This document shows, in pieces, positions 14,010-24,050 of a DNA stretch of 64,000 nt. Location of the stretch: NCBI RefSeq assembly GCF_033118175.1, contig NC_083692.1, positions 86,767,501-86,831,500 of the forward strand, written 5' to 3'. Every line of letters begins with the position of its first letter. The first letter of the stretch is position 1. The notes under the pieces are model-generated. The model was not told where the DNA came from, searched no databases, and saw only the letters and a list, made by a program, of their open reading frames with translations. The translations under genes and the position numbers were made by a program. This stretch comes from Dama dama (taxonomy: Eukaryota > Chordata > Mammalia > Artiodactyla > Cervidae).

Positions 14010-14530
14010 TGCTTCTTCTCTGATTCCATCTTCCCACTCTCCCCTACGTGCAATTACTCACCAAATTCAGTTTATTCTATTTCCTAAACACCCTTCAAAC
14101 ATGCTAAGGCTGTCCCAATGAAAAGTCTGCATACTTTCTGATCAAGACTATAAGCACAGTAAATTCCTGTCATTCCCAATTCACTTTCCGCAAGCCTGTC
14201 AGAGTGACTTTTCTAAAACACAAATCTGGTTCTGTTGATTCTCTGCTTAAAACCCTTTCACCTCCTCCTCTTTCATTTCAGCAAATGCTTTTGGGTACAA
14301 TGTTTAAAGATTTTTCTAAACCTGGCTGTTGCTTCATCTGTTTTAATACCTTGCCAAGCAGTGCAGCCATACTGAACTCCGTATGGGCCTCAAGCATCTC
14401 TGAGGCCAACTCCTACTGGCCCTTGGGCTTCCCTTCTCTGTAGAGCCCTCTGGTATATTATCACCTGCTTCATTACGAGCTCTCTTCTCTGTGTATCCCC
14501 TGCGCCTTGTCTACACTTTGGGTATATGTG
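14010..14530 (+). repeat. L2 LINE 3' fragment
   Basis: Pyrimidine-rich degraded sequence with L2 3' landmarks, such as the CTGCTTAAAACCCTTTCA region and the GCCAACTCCTACTGGCCCTT segment. It is cut by the Bov-tA at 14539. Confidence 0.55.
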
Positions 14531-14538
14531 GAATTTAT

Positions 14539-14699
14539 GAGGGGCTTCCCAGGTGGCTCAGTGATAAAGAATCTGCCTGGCGATGCAGGAGACGCTGGAG
14601 ACTTGGGTTCGATCCCTGGTCAGGAGGATCCCCTGGAAGAGGAAATGGCAACCCACTCCAGGATTCTTGCCAGGAAAATCCCATGGACAGAAGAGTCTA
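14539..14699 (+). mobile_element. Bov-tA SINE
   Basis: Head GGCTTCCCAGGTGGCTCAGTG, tRNA-like GGTTCGATCCCTGG, and body GGAAATGGCAACCCACTCCA. It is flanked by GAATTTAT at 14531-14538 and 14700-14707, an 8-bp target-site duplication. Bov-tA is restricted to ruminants, so it fixes the host group. Confidence 0.95.
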
Positions 14700-14842
14700 G
14701 AATTTATAGGCTGCAAACATCATTAAATGCCTTATCATACATGCTCATTTATGTCAGTAGGTAAAACAGCAGTCACTGTGCTCCTCTGAGAGCTCATCAA
14801 GTCATACCACTTATACCACCTGCAGTTTAAAGTTGGTGATGG

Positions 14843-14912
14843 CAGGAAAGCCTGGCGGGCTGCAGCCCATGAGGTCGCAAAGAGCCGGACATGACTGAGA
14901 GACTGAACTCAA
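14843..14912 (+). mobile_element. Bov-A/Bov-tA 3' fragment
   Basis: Matches the 3' portion of Bov-tA: GCCTGGCGGGCTGCAGCCCA, then GGTCGCAAAGAGCCGGACATG. The 5' part is missing. The TTGAACTC-type end suggests a truncated independent copy. Confidence 0.85.
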
Positions 14913-15189
14913 TTGAACTCATATATGATTGTTTACGAGCCTGTCCCCCTAACTAAAGCAGAACCTACTGGCAATTGTATCTTAACTAATTCCCTATCCA
15001 CTGTACCTAACTTTGGGATTAATACAGGTTTACAGAATGATTGTTTGGGCTATAATTAGTGGTTTTCAAACTGTCATCTAAGGAACTCTAAGGACTTTTA
15101 TGTGGTTGCCAGAGGTGGGATGGGGACAGTGTGGAGACCTAAGCTTCCTAACCTGTGATCAAACCAGAAAGGCTTCAAAGTTTAAGGAA

Positions 15190-15197
<8 letters not shown>

Positions 15198-15271
<74 letters not shown>

Positions 15272-15272
15272 T
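15198..15272. repeat. Long (TA)n microsatellite
   Basis: About 31 uninterrupted TA units preceded by a 12-A run, then one G and five more units. It lies immediately 5' of an L1 fragment. Confidence 0.97.
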
Positions 15273-15281
15273 TTAACTTTC

Positions 15282-16440
15282 ATGTGTCAAAGGACACCAT
15301 CAAGAAAGTGAAAAAACAATCCATAGAATGGGATAAAAAATTTAGAATCTAGTATCCAGAATACAAAAAGAACTCTAACAACTCAAAACTAGTAATTTAA
15401 AAATAAAAAACAATTTAAGAAGAGAAAATGCACTTGAATAGAAGTGAAGAGAAGATATTCAAACAACTAATAAACACATGAAAATATGCTCAATATCATT
15501 AAATCATAATGGAAATGCAAATCAAAACCACAATGAGAGACTACTTCATATCCACCAGAATGACTACCAAAAAAAAAAAACAAAAAACTGAAAATAACAA
15601 GTGTTGACAAGAACATGGAGAAATCTGAACCCTCATAAACTGCTGATGAGAATGTAATATGGTACAGTTGCTGTAAAATGCAGTTTGGAAGTTCATCAAA
15701 AAGTTAAATACAATGTTAATACATATATAAGACAAAACAAAGGTATAAAGGATGTACAAAAAGAGTGTAATTGGGCCCATCACTGGATAGGTGATGCTGG
15801 CATTTTCCTGTACTTTACTTGCCTATGGTTTTCTAAACATGTACTACTTGGATAATATTAAACAATAAGCGTTGTTAAAATGGAAAAAAAAAAAAAAAGC
15901 TAAACACAGAATTTTCACGTGACCCAGAAATTCCACTACTGGGTATATATAACCAAGAGATTTAAAAACATACATCCACATATAAACTTGTTCACAAATG
16001 TTCACAGCAACATTATTCCTAATAGTCAAAAAGTGGAAACAGTCCAAATGTTAATCAACTGATGAAAGATAGACAAAAATGTGGTACATCCATACAATGG
16101 AATATTATCTGACCATAAATACTGATAAATACCTCAACATGGATGTACCTTGGAAATATTATGCTAAATGAAAGAAACCAAACACAAAATGCCAGATATT
16201 ACATGTCCAATTTATATGAAATGTCCACAACAGGGAGATCCATAGAGAAGGAAAGTACATTAGTTAGTGGTTGCCAGGAACTGGAGGAGAGGGAGGAACT
16301 AGGTTACTATTAACAGGTTCTGGGCTTCTTGATGAAGTGATGAAAATGTTCTGGAACGGAGCTGTATACTTTATAAGAACGGATTTTATGTTATATAAAT
16401 TATATCTCAATACAAGTGTCAAACAAAACAGAAAACAGAA
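15282..16440 (+). repeat. Old L1 LINE, end of ORF2 and 3' UTR
   Basis: Recognisable late ORF2 and 3' UTR landmarks: AATGGAAATGCAAATCAAAACC, CAATGGAATATTAT, TTATATGAAATGTCCA, and GTGGTTGCCAGG. The frame is broken throughout by stops and indels, so it is a dead copy. It is interrupted by a ~185-bp A-tailed insertion at 15712-15896. The oriented 3' end near 16440 has no clean poly(A). Confidence 0.85.
15712..15896 (+). mobile_element. Unclassified A-tailed insertion inside the L1
   Basis: About 185 bp interrupts two parts of the L1 that would otherwise be adjacent. It ends in a run of about 15 A and is flanked by similar words (AAAGTTAAATACA, AAAGCTAAACACA), so it looks like a retroposed sequence with a diverged target-site duplication. 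I cannot assign a family. Confidence 0.5.
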
Positions 16441-16444
16441 ATAA

Positions 16445-16915
16445 GTTTCTCTATGATGATCTGTACTTAGCAGTCCTTTTCAGCTGGACAGGATATTCCA
16501 CACATTGATTCTTATGCCAGAACCACCCTTATCTTGACTACTGTATCTTGTAATATGTTTCAAAGTCAGGAAGTTTGAATTCTCTTTGTTTTTTCTCCCC
16601 CTAAGATTGCTTTGGATACTCTGACTCCTCTGCATTTCCATATAAATTCTGGGATCAACTCATTCATTTCTACAAGCATCCACTGGGATTATACTGAATC
16701 TGTAGACCAGCTGGGAGGTACTGCCATCTTAACAGGGCTAAGTCTTCCATTCCATGAATCTGGGATGTTTTTCTGTTTAAGTCTTTTAACTCTTTCAAAG
16801 ATGTTTTGTAATTTTCAATGTAGAAGTTTTCTACTTCTGTTAAATTTATTCATAACTATTTGATTATTTTTGACGCTAACTAACTTGAATTGTTTTCTTA
16901 ACTTCACTTTTGAGT
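16445..16915 (-). repeat. L1 LINE ORF2 fragment, reverse orientation
   Basis: Read on the plus strand it matches the reverse complement of L1 ORF2: TTTGGATACTCTGACTCCTC, CATCCACTGGGATTATACTG, GCCATCTTAAC. It is opposite in orientation to the L1 piece just to the left. The order of the two pieces does not fit a single 5'-inverted insertion, so two events or a later rearrangement are more likely. Confidence 0.7.
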
Positions 16916-16959
16916 CATTCATTTCCGGTTACTAATATGAAGAATCACAACTGATTTTT

Positions 16960-17172
16960 CTGGTGGCGGCGAGCGGGGGCTGCCCTCTAGGCTTCTCCTC
17001 GTGGCGGTCTCTCCTGTTGCAGAGCATGTGCTCTACGTGTCATGAGGCTCTGTATCTGTGGCACGTGCGCTTAGATGTCCTGTGGCATGTGGAATCTTAC
17101 TGGACCAGGGATTGAACCCATGTCCCCTGCACTGGCAGGCGGATTCTTAACCATTGGACCAGCAGAGAAGTC
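16960..17172 (-). mobile_element. CHR-type SINE, 3'-truncated, with perfect 15-bp duplications
   Basis: The tRNA-derived head is at the right (GGATTCTTAACCATTGGACCAG) and the body runs left to GGTGGCGGCGAGCGG, where it stops without the usual A-rich tail. The 15-bp word TCACAACTGATTTTT occurs perfectly at 16945-16959 and 17173-17187. Confidence 0.9.
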
Positions 17173-17527
17173 TCACAACTGATTTTTGTGTGTTGCTTTT
17201 ATAACCTATCATGTAGAAGATACTTCTGATCAGGTATAAAACATGACTTACAGCAATTCACTTTTTCCTTTTTCCTTGTAAAAGGAATAAGTAAACAGAA
17301 GTATATATCAGAAATTTGTTAACTGTCCTGCTGAGCACCTACAGATGTTAGAGAGAAATTTATTTTTAGCTATAATATGCTTGAAACATATATATACACT
17401 CAGAGTAATAATCCATTTTTTTTCTGGCTATCATATTTTAGATATCCTGAACATTCTGAAATACATCTGGGAACTCAAAAATGATTTGCAAGACAGTTTC
17501 AAGCCCTTCTGTTTGACATTTAGTTTT

Positions 17528-17725
17528 CTCCTTTTCTGACCTTGTGAACTTCTATTCATGCTGTAAGACCTAGCTTAAATGCCACATCTCCTCAAGGCCC
17601 TCTCCTAACCTACCCCCAGAACACATACTCTTCTGGTAGAACAAACTCTCCTATTTCTCGGTTGTGTAGTGTGCACCCTATAATGAAGCATAATTATTCA
17701 TTTCTGTACCATTATTTTTTCCAAC
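17528..17725 (+). repeat. L2 LINE fragment
   Basis: TAGCTTAAATGCCACATCTC followed by CTCAAGGCCCTCTCC is the well-known L2 3' segment. Nothing functional is expected. Confidence 0.65.
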
Positions 17726-19446
17726 TCCGTGGCTGGGTAGGCTCAAGGGGGAAGTCCCCACTTCAGTCTTTGCAGTTTCCAGCACCTCAATTCATTGATT
17801 TCCTGGCTGGCTCCAGCCAGCCCTGGGTTTCAGTGACTCAGCTATCACCTCTCTGTTCCCATCTACCATCACCAGTGTGGCCAGTCCTTTGTTGCCAGTC
17901 AAACTGGGAGCCCACGCACTACGGAGAGCTCTGGATAGCCACATAGCCTCCTGGGCCCCAGTACACTGCATTGGCCCAGGATCTGCGACTGTGCCTCTGC
18001 CTTTCTACCCTGACTCACCTAATTTGCAGTTGCCCTGGGAGCCTTGCCCAGAAGCCCAATTCTCTCTGGTCTTGGAGGCTGTCCTGAGCATGGCTTGGTC
18101 AACTTGGGCTAGTATACAATGGGCACTTTTGAGAACTATCTGCTGAAATGAATGAACACAAGTCCACTCATTTTACTTCATCAGTCTTATTTGCTCTTCT
18201 CAGATGAGTGTGTTTGACCTTACACATAGCACTTGGGTATCCAATTTCATTTGATACCTTTCAGTTTTGCTATCAGTCACTGTGAGGAGTGTAAAGACTG
18301 AAGACAAGATGATCAGATCACCGGGTTAACAAGTAGTCACTGACAAGAATGAAGACTGACCACAGAAAACAGAGGTGATCACAAGAGAGAACACAAGAAA
18401 AGCATGAAGCAGAACAGCACACCCTTGTAGGGCCATTTAGTCTGGGAACAAATGGTTCTATACACCTCAAAAAGCCCAAGTATATTGCTGAGTGCCAAAG
18501 CAAAATAACACAGGCAAAATGGCTCAGAAATTCACTAAAAGAGAAAGGCAAGATCCCCATAATTCTATAACCCTATAGGACATCAATACATCAAAGTTTA
18601 GTTCAGTGCTGTGTTCAAAACATGGACTTCAGTCATCAAAAAAAGGTTATGATACAATGAAACCTTTATATCAGTGAAAAATGATATTCACCACACTTTA
18701 TCAATAGGGTGCCAAAAGCAAATACATTTTAGAAACATTCTTTCTAAAAATGCAAATTTTCTCATTGATGTCAGAGCTCAAAGCAGTTATCAGTTATCTT
18801 GACAGTAAGGGCCACCTTATTTCCCAAAGACATCAGATGGCCAAGGCATCATGGCACACATAGACATACATGACTGACAACAAACCGAAGGACTTTACAA
18901 TTCAGGCATTCAAGGACTTGGAGTGGACCCGGTTATGAGTTTTACAGTAAGAAGTTCTCTTGAGAGAAGCAACTCTGAGGCAAATATGGTGACTCTAAGA
19001 CAGCACTCACATGCTGAGTCAGCCAGGTCCAAGCTGGATAAACTCCACCCCCACCCCCCTGCCCGGTTCTTTGGCTACGCTTCCAGTTTCTATTCTGTGG
19101 TTCAAATTTCATGTTCATGGCTCTTACTCCTCTGGTTTAACTTTTGGTGTCTTCTATCTGGATCTAAAATGGCTAACTCTGGCTTTGTCCCACAATTCCA
19201 CCTCCTGAGAGGTTCACCCCTGGCCACTCTAGCACCACCTCCTATCCACATGATGTTGTTTTACTACTTCTTCATTCTTTGCGAGGCCACGCTAGGAGGT
19301 CAAGGCATATTCACATAATAATAAATAAAGTATGTTACACTGGGCTTTGTTTATTAGCTATTTTGTACATGACTCCAAATATATCCATCTTATCTGAATT
19401 AGATTCCTTTGAGGGTGGTCCTTTTTGATTGTTAACTTTTTCCTAA

Positions 19447-19610
19447 GAGAAGCAGTATAGGCTCATTGGAGAGCCGTTTCATAATGGGGTATATCCCATG
19501 CCCAAGGAGTAAGATGGTTCAAATCCTGGCTGGTTATACTGACTCAGAAATAAAAGCCCTAAATGCCAGATGTAAATGAAGATAGATAGGTAACTGTCCT
19601 CTGGGATCTA
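19447..19610 (+). repeat. MIR SINE
   Basis: Begins AGCAGTATAGGCTCATTGGAGAG and continues GGTTCAAATCCTGGCT, the tRNA-like head and B-box of MIR, followed by a degraded core. Confidence 0.75.
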
Positions 19611-19639
19611 CAAGGGCAGACTTAGCCATTATATTAATA

Positions 19640-19827
19640 GAAGAGGTTCTCAAACTTTATTGTGCAAAATTACTTGGGAAGCTAGGAAAATGTAGATTCC
19701 TGGACTCCATTCCTAGAAAGTAGAATTCAGTGATCTAGGTCCAAGAGTCTGCATTTTAAACAACTGTCTTAGATAATCCTGATGTAGTTAGTCCTTGAAC
19801 TGCCCATACCCTTTGAGAGACACTGTT
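19640..19827 (+). repeat. MER5A-like hAT DNA transposon relic
   Basis: Starts GAGGTTCTCAAACTTTATTG and ends CTTTGAGAGACACTG. The interior carries CTGCATTTTAAACAA and CCTGATGTAGTTAG. This is the MER5A pattern of a non-autonomous hAT-Charlie element with short terminal inverted repeats. Confidence 0.75.
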
Positions 19828-21224
19828 TTACAGCAATGAGAAATCTGACAAACATGGGACAAGCACAGTTATTAAAGGATCCCACCAACCCTTCCTTTCT
19901 TAGAAGCCATGATGCACCTTGCCTAAGGAGGTCATCTGGCCAACTCATTTCTAATACTCTTATTACCAACCATCAGCTGGTTCCAAGATCAACTTATGTT
20001 TGTTTTAAAGATCTATGTGAATTTCCCAAGCCTCCATAAAAAAGATACCGATGTTTTTAGATGAAATGGGAATAGATGTCTAAGTTACAGTTTTCTCTCA
20101 ACTGAGGAAGAAGCGCTATAAAGAAAAACACACTATTTAAGTTATAAGCTATTATCCTTCATCACATAGACCTTTTCTTCTTAGAAAATCTCCCTATGAT
20201 GATTTCAAAAGTCTCAAGATTTTACCCAACTCAAACAAGTAAAATATTTTACATTTAATAGCAATCATGGCTACTTTAAATAAGGAATACAAATATCCAT
20301 TTGATCCAGAAAATCTTCAAGTGAGCTCTCCAGCAATACCCGTATCATTGGAGAAGATATCTGTACCTGAATATTCTGCTGCCCAAGAGTCTGGCAGACC
20401 AAGAACAGTAGAGCCCAGGAAATGTGGCAGGCTGTGAACTTGACTGGGTAGGCCGTTTCCTGGGACACTTTCCTAAGCAATCCTGAAGGGGGAGCTCACG
20501 AAAATCAGTTTAATTAGGATTCTTATGGGGATGGGATGCCTTCAGAATCTAAGATGACAGAAGACATTGATGAGCTATTAGATCCAGGAGGTCTGTCTGA
20601 TATTTGAGATAATGGGGCCTCCATTTGTTTCAGGATGATGCCTTCATTTTTGCACTAACATGGTTTATGGCTTGCATGGGATATATGGACTGACTGATGC
20701 AGCCATTAAGGATGCTGGAGCCCCATTCTTACTATTATTGTGATATGTGTATGTGTTTGTTTTTTTCCTAGGAGGATCTTTATTTTTCCTCCCAAATCTC
20801 ATAACTGGTTATACAGATGTTTAATTGAGAGGAATAATTATGAGTTATGATTTTTTTCTTTCAAACTTTCCTATCTGAAACATTTATCGCCTTCACTACA
20901 AGCATTTCAAATATTGTAAAATTAAAGTTTAAAAAATAAACACTGCTAGCAGGCAAGCCCAAGCCCAGAAAAACTGTTTCTACAAAACATTAATGTTTCT
21001 TAATTGGAATCTTGTATACCGTAAGACTGCTAATTTACAGAAAAAAAGGAATTTAAAGGCAGAGTTTAAAGTAGAAAAGCTGACTGAGAATGAACTTCAG
21101 GTAGCTTAACTCCATGAAGGCAAAAGGGACAGTGAAACTTGATGGATAAGGATGATCAGCGGTAGGGTGACTTAACATGTGAAAATACCAGTTAAAAGCA
21201 CAAAAAGTCAGGAGTATGTTCGGC

Positions 21225-21253
21225 GGGGCGGGGGGCAGGCGGGGGGTGGGGGG
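21225..21253 (+). other. G-quadruplex-forming motif
   Basis: Four G tracts of 4, 6, 6 and 6 are separated by loops of 1, 5 and 1 bases (C, CAGGC, T). It meets the usual G4 pattern on the plus strand, which is the template strand for MAP2K5. It lies about 0.5 kb past the 33-nt exon. Confidence 0.8.
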
Positions 21254-21748
21254 AATGCCTAATTAGGAATTAAAGCTGAATTGTTAACCTAGAGCTTTTC
21301 AACACTTATGTCACTCTGTTATGCTTTGGGTAAGTAAAGCAAGGAGGACAAATTTTATCCAGCTTATTTCTGCTGTTCAACTCTGACCCTTGTCTACTGA
21401 ACGACTTTAAATATCTGTTACAGAAAAAAAATGGTACCACTTTAATTTCCGGCTCCATCCCCATCTGGCCAGAGAGAGGATAAATTAATATTATCGTGTT
21501 TTGTCTTTAGGGCTTCTGATACCCCCAAGGACCAGCCTGTAGGATAGTCTGTTTTGGCAGAGATCCTCAGCCGGCATCAGAAGAGCGGGATTCAGGACAA
21601 GGCCAGTTCACGTAACACAGCTCAGAGCCACACAACACAACTTGCTCTGAGGATGTCGGGCACTGTGCTTCATTAGGAAACAAAATATAAGCTTTCCACA
21701 CCATTAGGGATGACTTTAAGAGTGAAAGCACATAAGACGATGCCTCAC

Positions 21749-21781
21749 CTCATCAACAATGCACTGCAGAAGCTGGAGAGG
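21749..21781 (-). CDS. MAP2K5: MAP2K5 33-nt exon, PLQLLQCIVDE
   Basis: Eleven codons on the minus strand read PLQLLQCIVDE, corresponding to the helix-G segment of the C-lobe (FELLDYIVNE at the equivalent place in MEK1). The acceptor has a long pyrimidine tract ending CCCATTGCAG, with a plausible branch site in GGCTAATAC about 30 nt upstream. The donor is GAG/GTGAGG. Both ends are phase 0, so this is the third consecutive tiny, frame-neutral exon. Skipping it should damage the fold, so it is probably constitutive; that is inference. It lies 311 nt downstream of the 27-nt exon. Confidence 0.96.
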
Positions 21782-22092
21782 CTGCAATGGGAAAGAAGAG
21801 AGGAAAAAGTATTAGCCTCTATGCAATATCTTTACAGTGGAGTGGAAAGAAAAAATCATTAATGCAATAAAATATAGCAAGATTAATCAACAACAGCAAA
21901 CTCTTATAAAAACATTGATGCTCAGGATGTTCTATTATTTCTAATGGTACCTAATCTAATACAGGCAGTTAAAGGTTTGCATTTTCTTCAAAATGCAATT
22001 TGCTAAGTTTAAAACAAGGCATTCAAGCATGCAAAGGAAGCAGCCATCAGGAAAAAGAAAAGTGAATTTTTTTCTGAACTCATAAAGCTTAC
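21782..22092 (-). other. MAP2K5: MAP2K5 311-nt intron between two tiny exons
   Basis: This short intron separates the 27-nt and 33-nt exons, with GTAAGC at its start and TTGCAG at its end on the minus strand. It contains a TGCATG motif near its 5' end and a clear polypyrimidine tract at its 3' end. No transposable element is recognised in it. Confidence 0.93.
22028..22033 (-). promoter_or_regulatory. TGCATG (RBFOX-type) motif downstream of the 27-nt exon
   Basis: The minus strand reads TTTGCATGCTTG about 59 nt past the donor of the 27-nt exon. (U)GCAUG is the RBFOX binding motif, and RBFOX bound downstream of an exon generally promotes inclusion. The motif is seen; its use here is inferred. 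Confidence 0.4.
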
Positions 22093-22119
22093 CATTAAAG
22101 ATCCCTGGTTTTTCTGAAT
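22093..22119 (-). CDS. MAP2K5: MAP2K5 27-nt microexon, IQKNQGSLM
   Basis: Nine codons on the minus strand read IQKNQGSLM. The acceptor is TTGCCTTTTTTCAG and the donor is ATG/GTAAGC, with phase 0 at both ends. The residues fall between the GRFPYP motif and the helix starting PLQLLQ, which is where MEK1/2 carry their proline-rich insert, so this exon probably encodes a surface loop. At 27 nt it is in the size range of neuronal-type microexons, and skipping would be in frame. A TGCATG element lies about 59 nt downstream in the intron. Only 311 nt separate it from the next exon, in contrast to the ~20-kb introns around the pair. Confidence 0.95.
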
Positions 22120-22129
22120 CTGAAAAAAG

Positions 22130-22480
22130 GCAATATGTAATTAGCATGTCATAATCAAAATGACTCACTTGGACACATTATGATCACTGAGAGAAAATTA
22201 TTGCATTGCTGGTGGCAATTTGTGGGCATGTGTTAACACAATTTACATAATGAAAATACACAAATGTTAATAGCTCGCTTCTCATTTATAGGCGAAAGTC
22301 AGCAGAATGTTAATTTCACACAACACTTTTTAGTACCCTCCAGGTTGTATTAGAATAGGGAGGAAAACCATAATCCATTTCAAAAGGCTGTTTACGATTC
22401 AGATATAAATAATGTTTTATATTGCTAGATTGTGAACACTGGGCTTAATGTTGCAATCATTGCTAATGTTATGAAGCTCA
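22130..22480. promoter_or_regulatory. Candidate conserved intronic element upstream of the 27-nt exon
   Basis: Repeat-free AT-rich sequence directly upstream of the 27-nt exon acceptor, with repeated TTAATA/TTAAC and CATTATGATCAC-type motifs. Intronic flanks of regulated microexons are often conserved. Only composition and position support the call. Confidence 0.25.
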
Positions 22481-23099
22481 CTCTTTTTAAATTAAAAACC
22501 GATTTATTTAAAATTGAAATTAAATCATAGTCAGAAATTAGAATTTTGGATTCCTGCCAGTGTCTGCTCACAATCCCCTATTTTGTGAAGAAAACTTTAA
22601 TTATGTGGTTGAAGTATTTGCCTCTGACTCAAGAGTGGTTGAGGACTCCACCTTTTCCAAAGTTCCTCCAGCCTGTTTGCAGGGCAGCAATGCTTTCTGG
22701 GAAAATCAAATGCATGCAAGTTTTAACACTCCTTTTTAGGGGATGAGAGCTGAGTCAAAGAGGAACGCCTGTTCTGGAGGCAGGACGCTCACACAGCTAA
22801 CATGGATAAACCATGTCTCTTAGAAAGTCACTAAATTAATAAAACACCCACTTAGTAGTTAAAGTATTAAACACTTAAGTGTCCCTCCCTCTCCAACCAC
22901 CCCCCTAAGAAAACCTGCCTTGCAGTTACTACAAACTTAATGAAAATGGAGTCCCAGGTATTAAATGTCCTGAGGAGGAAAATTTCAGGGCTTATATACA
23001 ATTACTGAGGGGTCAGTTGTTTGCTGGGATAGACTGCTTCAACAAGCTGGTAAAATATAGGTAAACTAGTTAATAGTTTCTTATATGCTTTTAATGGTG

Positions 23100-23260
23100 C
23101 TTTTAGAAGTTCTTTCACATACACATTATCATTAGATTGCACAACCACCCTGAGTCTGGCAAGAATGGTCATCCCCAGTCTATGATGGGAAAAACTGGGC
23201 CTCCCAGAGGTGGGGGCAGGCCCAAGACCTCCAGGATCTGGCTGTGGTTCTTCTGGGGCC
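23100..23260 (+). repeat. MIR fragment
   Basis: TTCTTTCACATACACATTATC, CACAACCACCCTGAG, and TGGGAAAAACTGGGCCTCCC follow the MIR core and 3' order. Confidence 0.65.
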
Positions 23261-23853
23261 TCTCCCATGCTCCCCTCTCTCTAGCATCATATCCGCCTAC
23301 ATCACAGCATTCCTTAAAAACAACTGGATTCACATGTGTTTATATTTGGCATGGTAAAGTTGATAAATTACCAGTTTTGGCGCACGGGTTCTTCTGAACT
23401 GGACTGTTAATGCTTCTCCAGGGCAGTAGCCCTGTTTCTCCATTTCTTTTGCATCCCTATGGCTGACCAGCAGACCCTCCCACCCAGTGCCTGAGTATTT
23501 TAAAAAGTGTTTTCCCATGTGTTATCTTAACTGAACATGGTATCCTCTCTTTCCTGCTCTTGGCTCTGCATCATGCCCTCCCCAGGCATGACTCCCTGAA
23601 ACTTCTATCCGAGCTGGATTTGGTCTTAGTCTACTTTGGTAGTTCCTACTGAATACTGCGGCTTCTTATTCCCCTAGTCAGCGTGTACTTCTGTATAAGG
23701 ATCTGCAGGGAAACGTTTACATTAAAAAGGAAGACGGCTCTTAACTACCACCTTGGAGTGGTTAGGATTTTAGTAAAAAGCCACGGCTCCTTTAAAAAAT
23801 CATGAAAACCCCAGGCAAATTCTCCTATCAGATATCTTTGGTGCTTGCTTTCA

Positions 23854-24050
23854 CAGCTGGTCCTTGAACAACACGCATTTGAAATGTGCAGCCCACTTAC
23901 ACGAGGCTAGTTTTCATGAGTAAATACTAGAGTACTCGATGGTTCATGGTTGGTTGAATCCATGGATGTGAAGGAACCTCAGATATTCAGACATGGGGGG
24001 CCAACTAAATTAAACCCAGATTAACCCCTTTGTTGTTCAAGGGCCAACTG
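23854..24050. repeat. Tigger-like DNA transposon relic (~197 bp)
   Basis: The left end reads CAGCTGGTCCTTGAACAAC and the right end is its near-perfect inverted complement (GTTGTTCAAGGGCCAACTG), followed by TA. Terminal inverted repeats of about 19 bp and a TA-type site fit a non-autonomous TcMar-Tigger element. The exact subfamily is uncertain. Confidence 0.7.

Larger units (their letters stand above)
2838..21748 (-). other. MAP2K5: MAP2K5 intron of 18.9 kb
   Basis: Intron between the 33-nt and 62-nt exons. The repeats are concentrated between 13 and 17.2 kb: CHR SINEs, an L2, a Bov-tA, a TA microsatellite and two L1 pieces. MIR and MER5-like relics lie near 19.5 kb. I recognise nothing beyond simple repeats in 4450-8520, 8690-13200 and 19830-21200. 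The 17730-19330 stretch is probably repeat-derived but unclassified. Open frames here coincide with repeats or look like chance. Confidence 0.85.

Noticed and set aside
18923..19318. 131-codon plus-strand frame, the longest in the window
   Set aside because: Low-complexity composition, no recognisable family, no Kozak or exon context; kept only as part of an unclassified block.
20267..20437. 56-codon plus-strand frame that first looked like a processed pseudogene
   Set aside because: No downstream continuation in any frame, no poly(A), no target-site duplication and no recognised parent.
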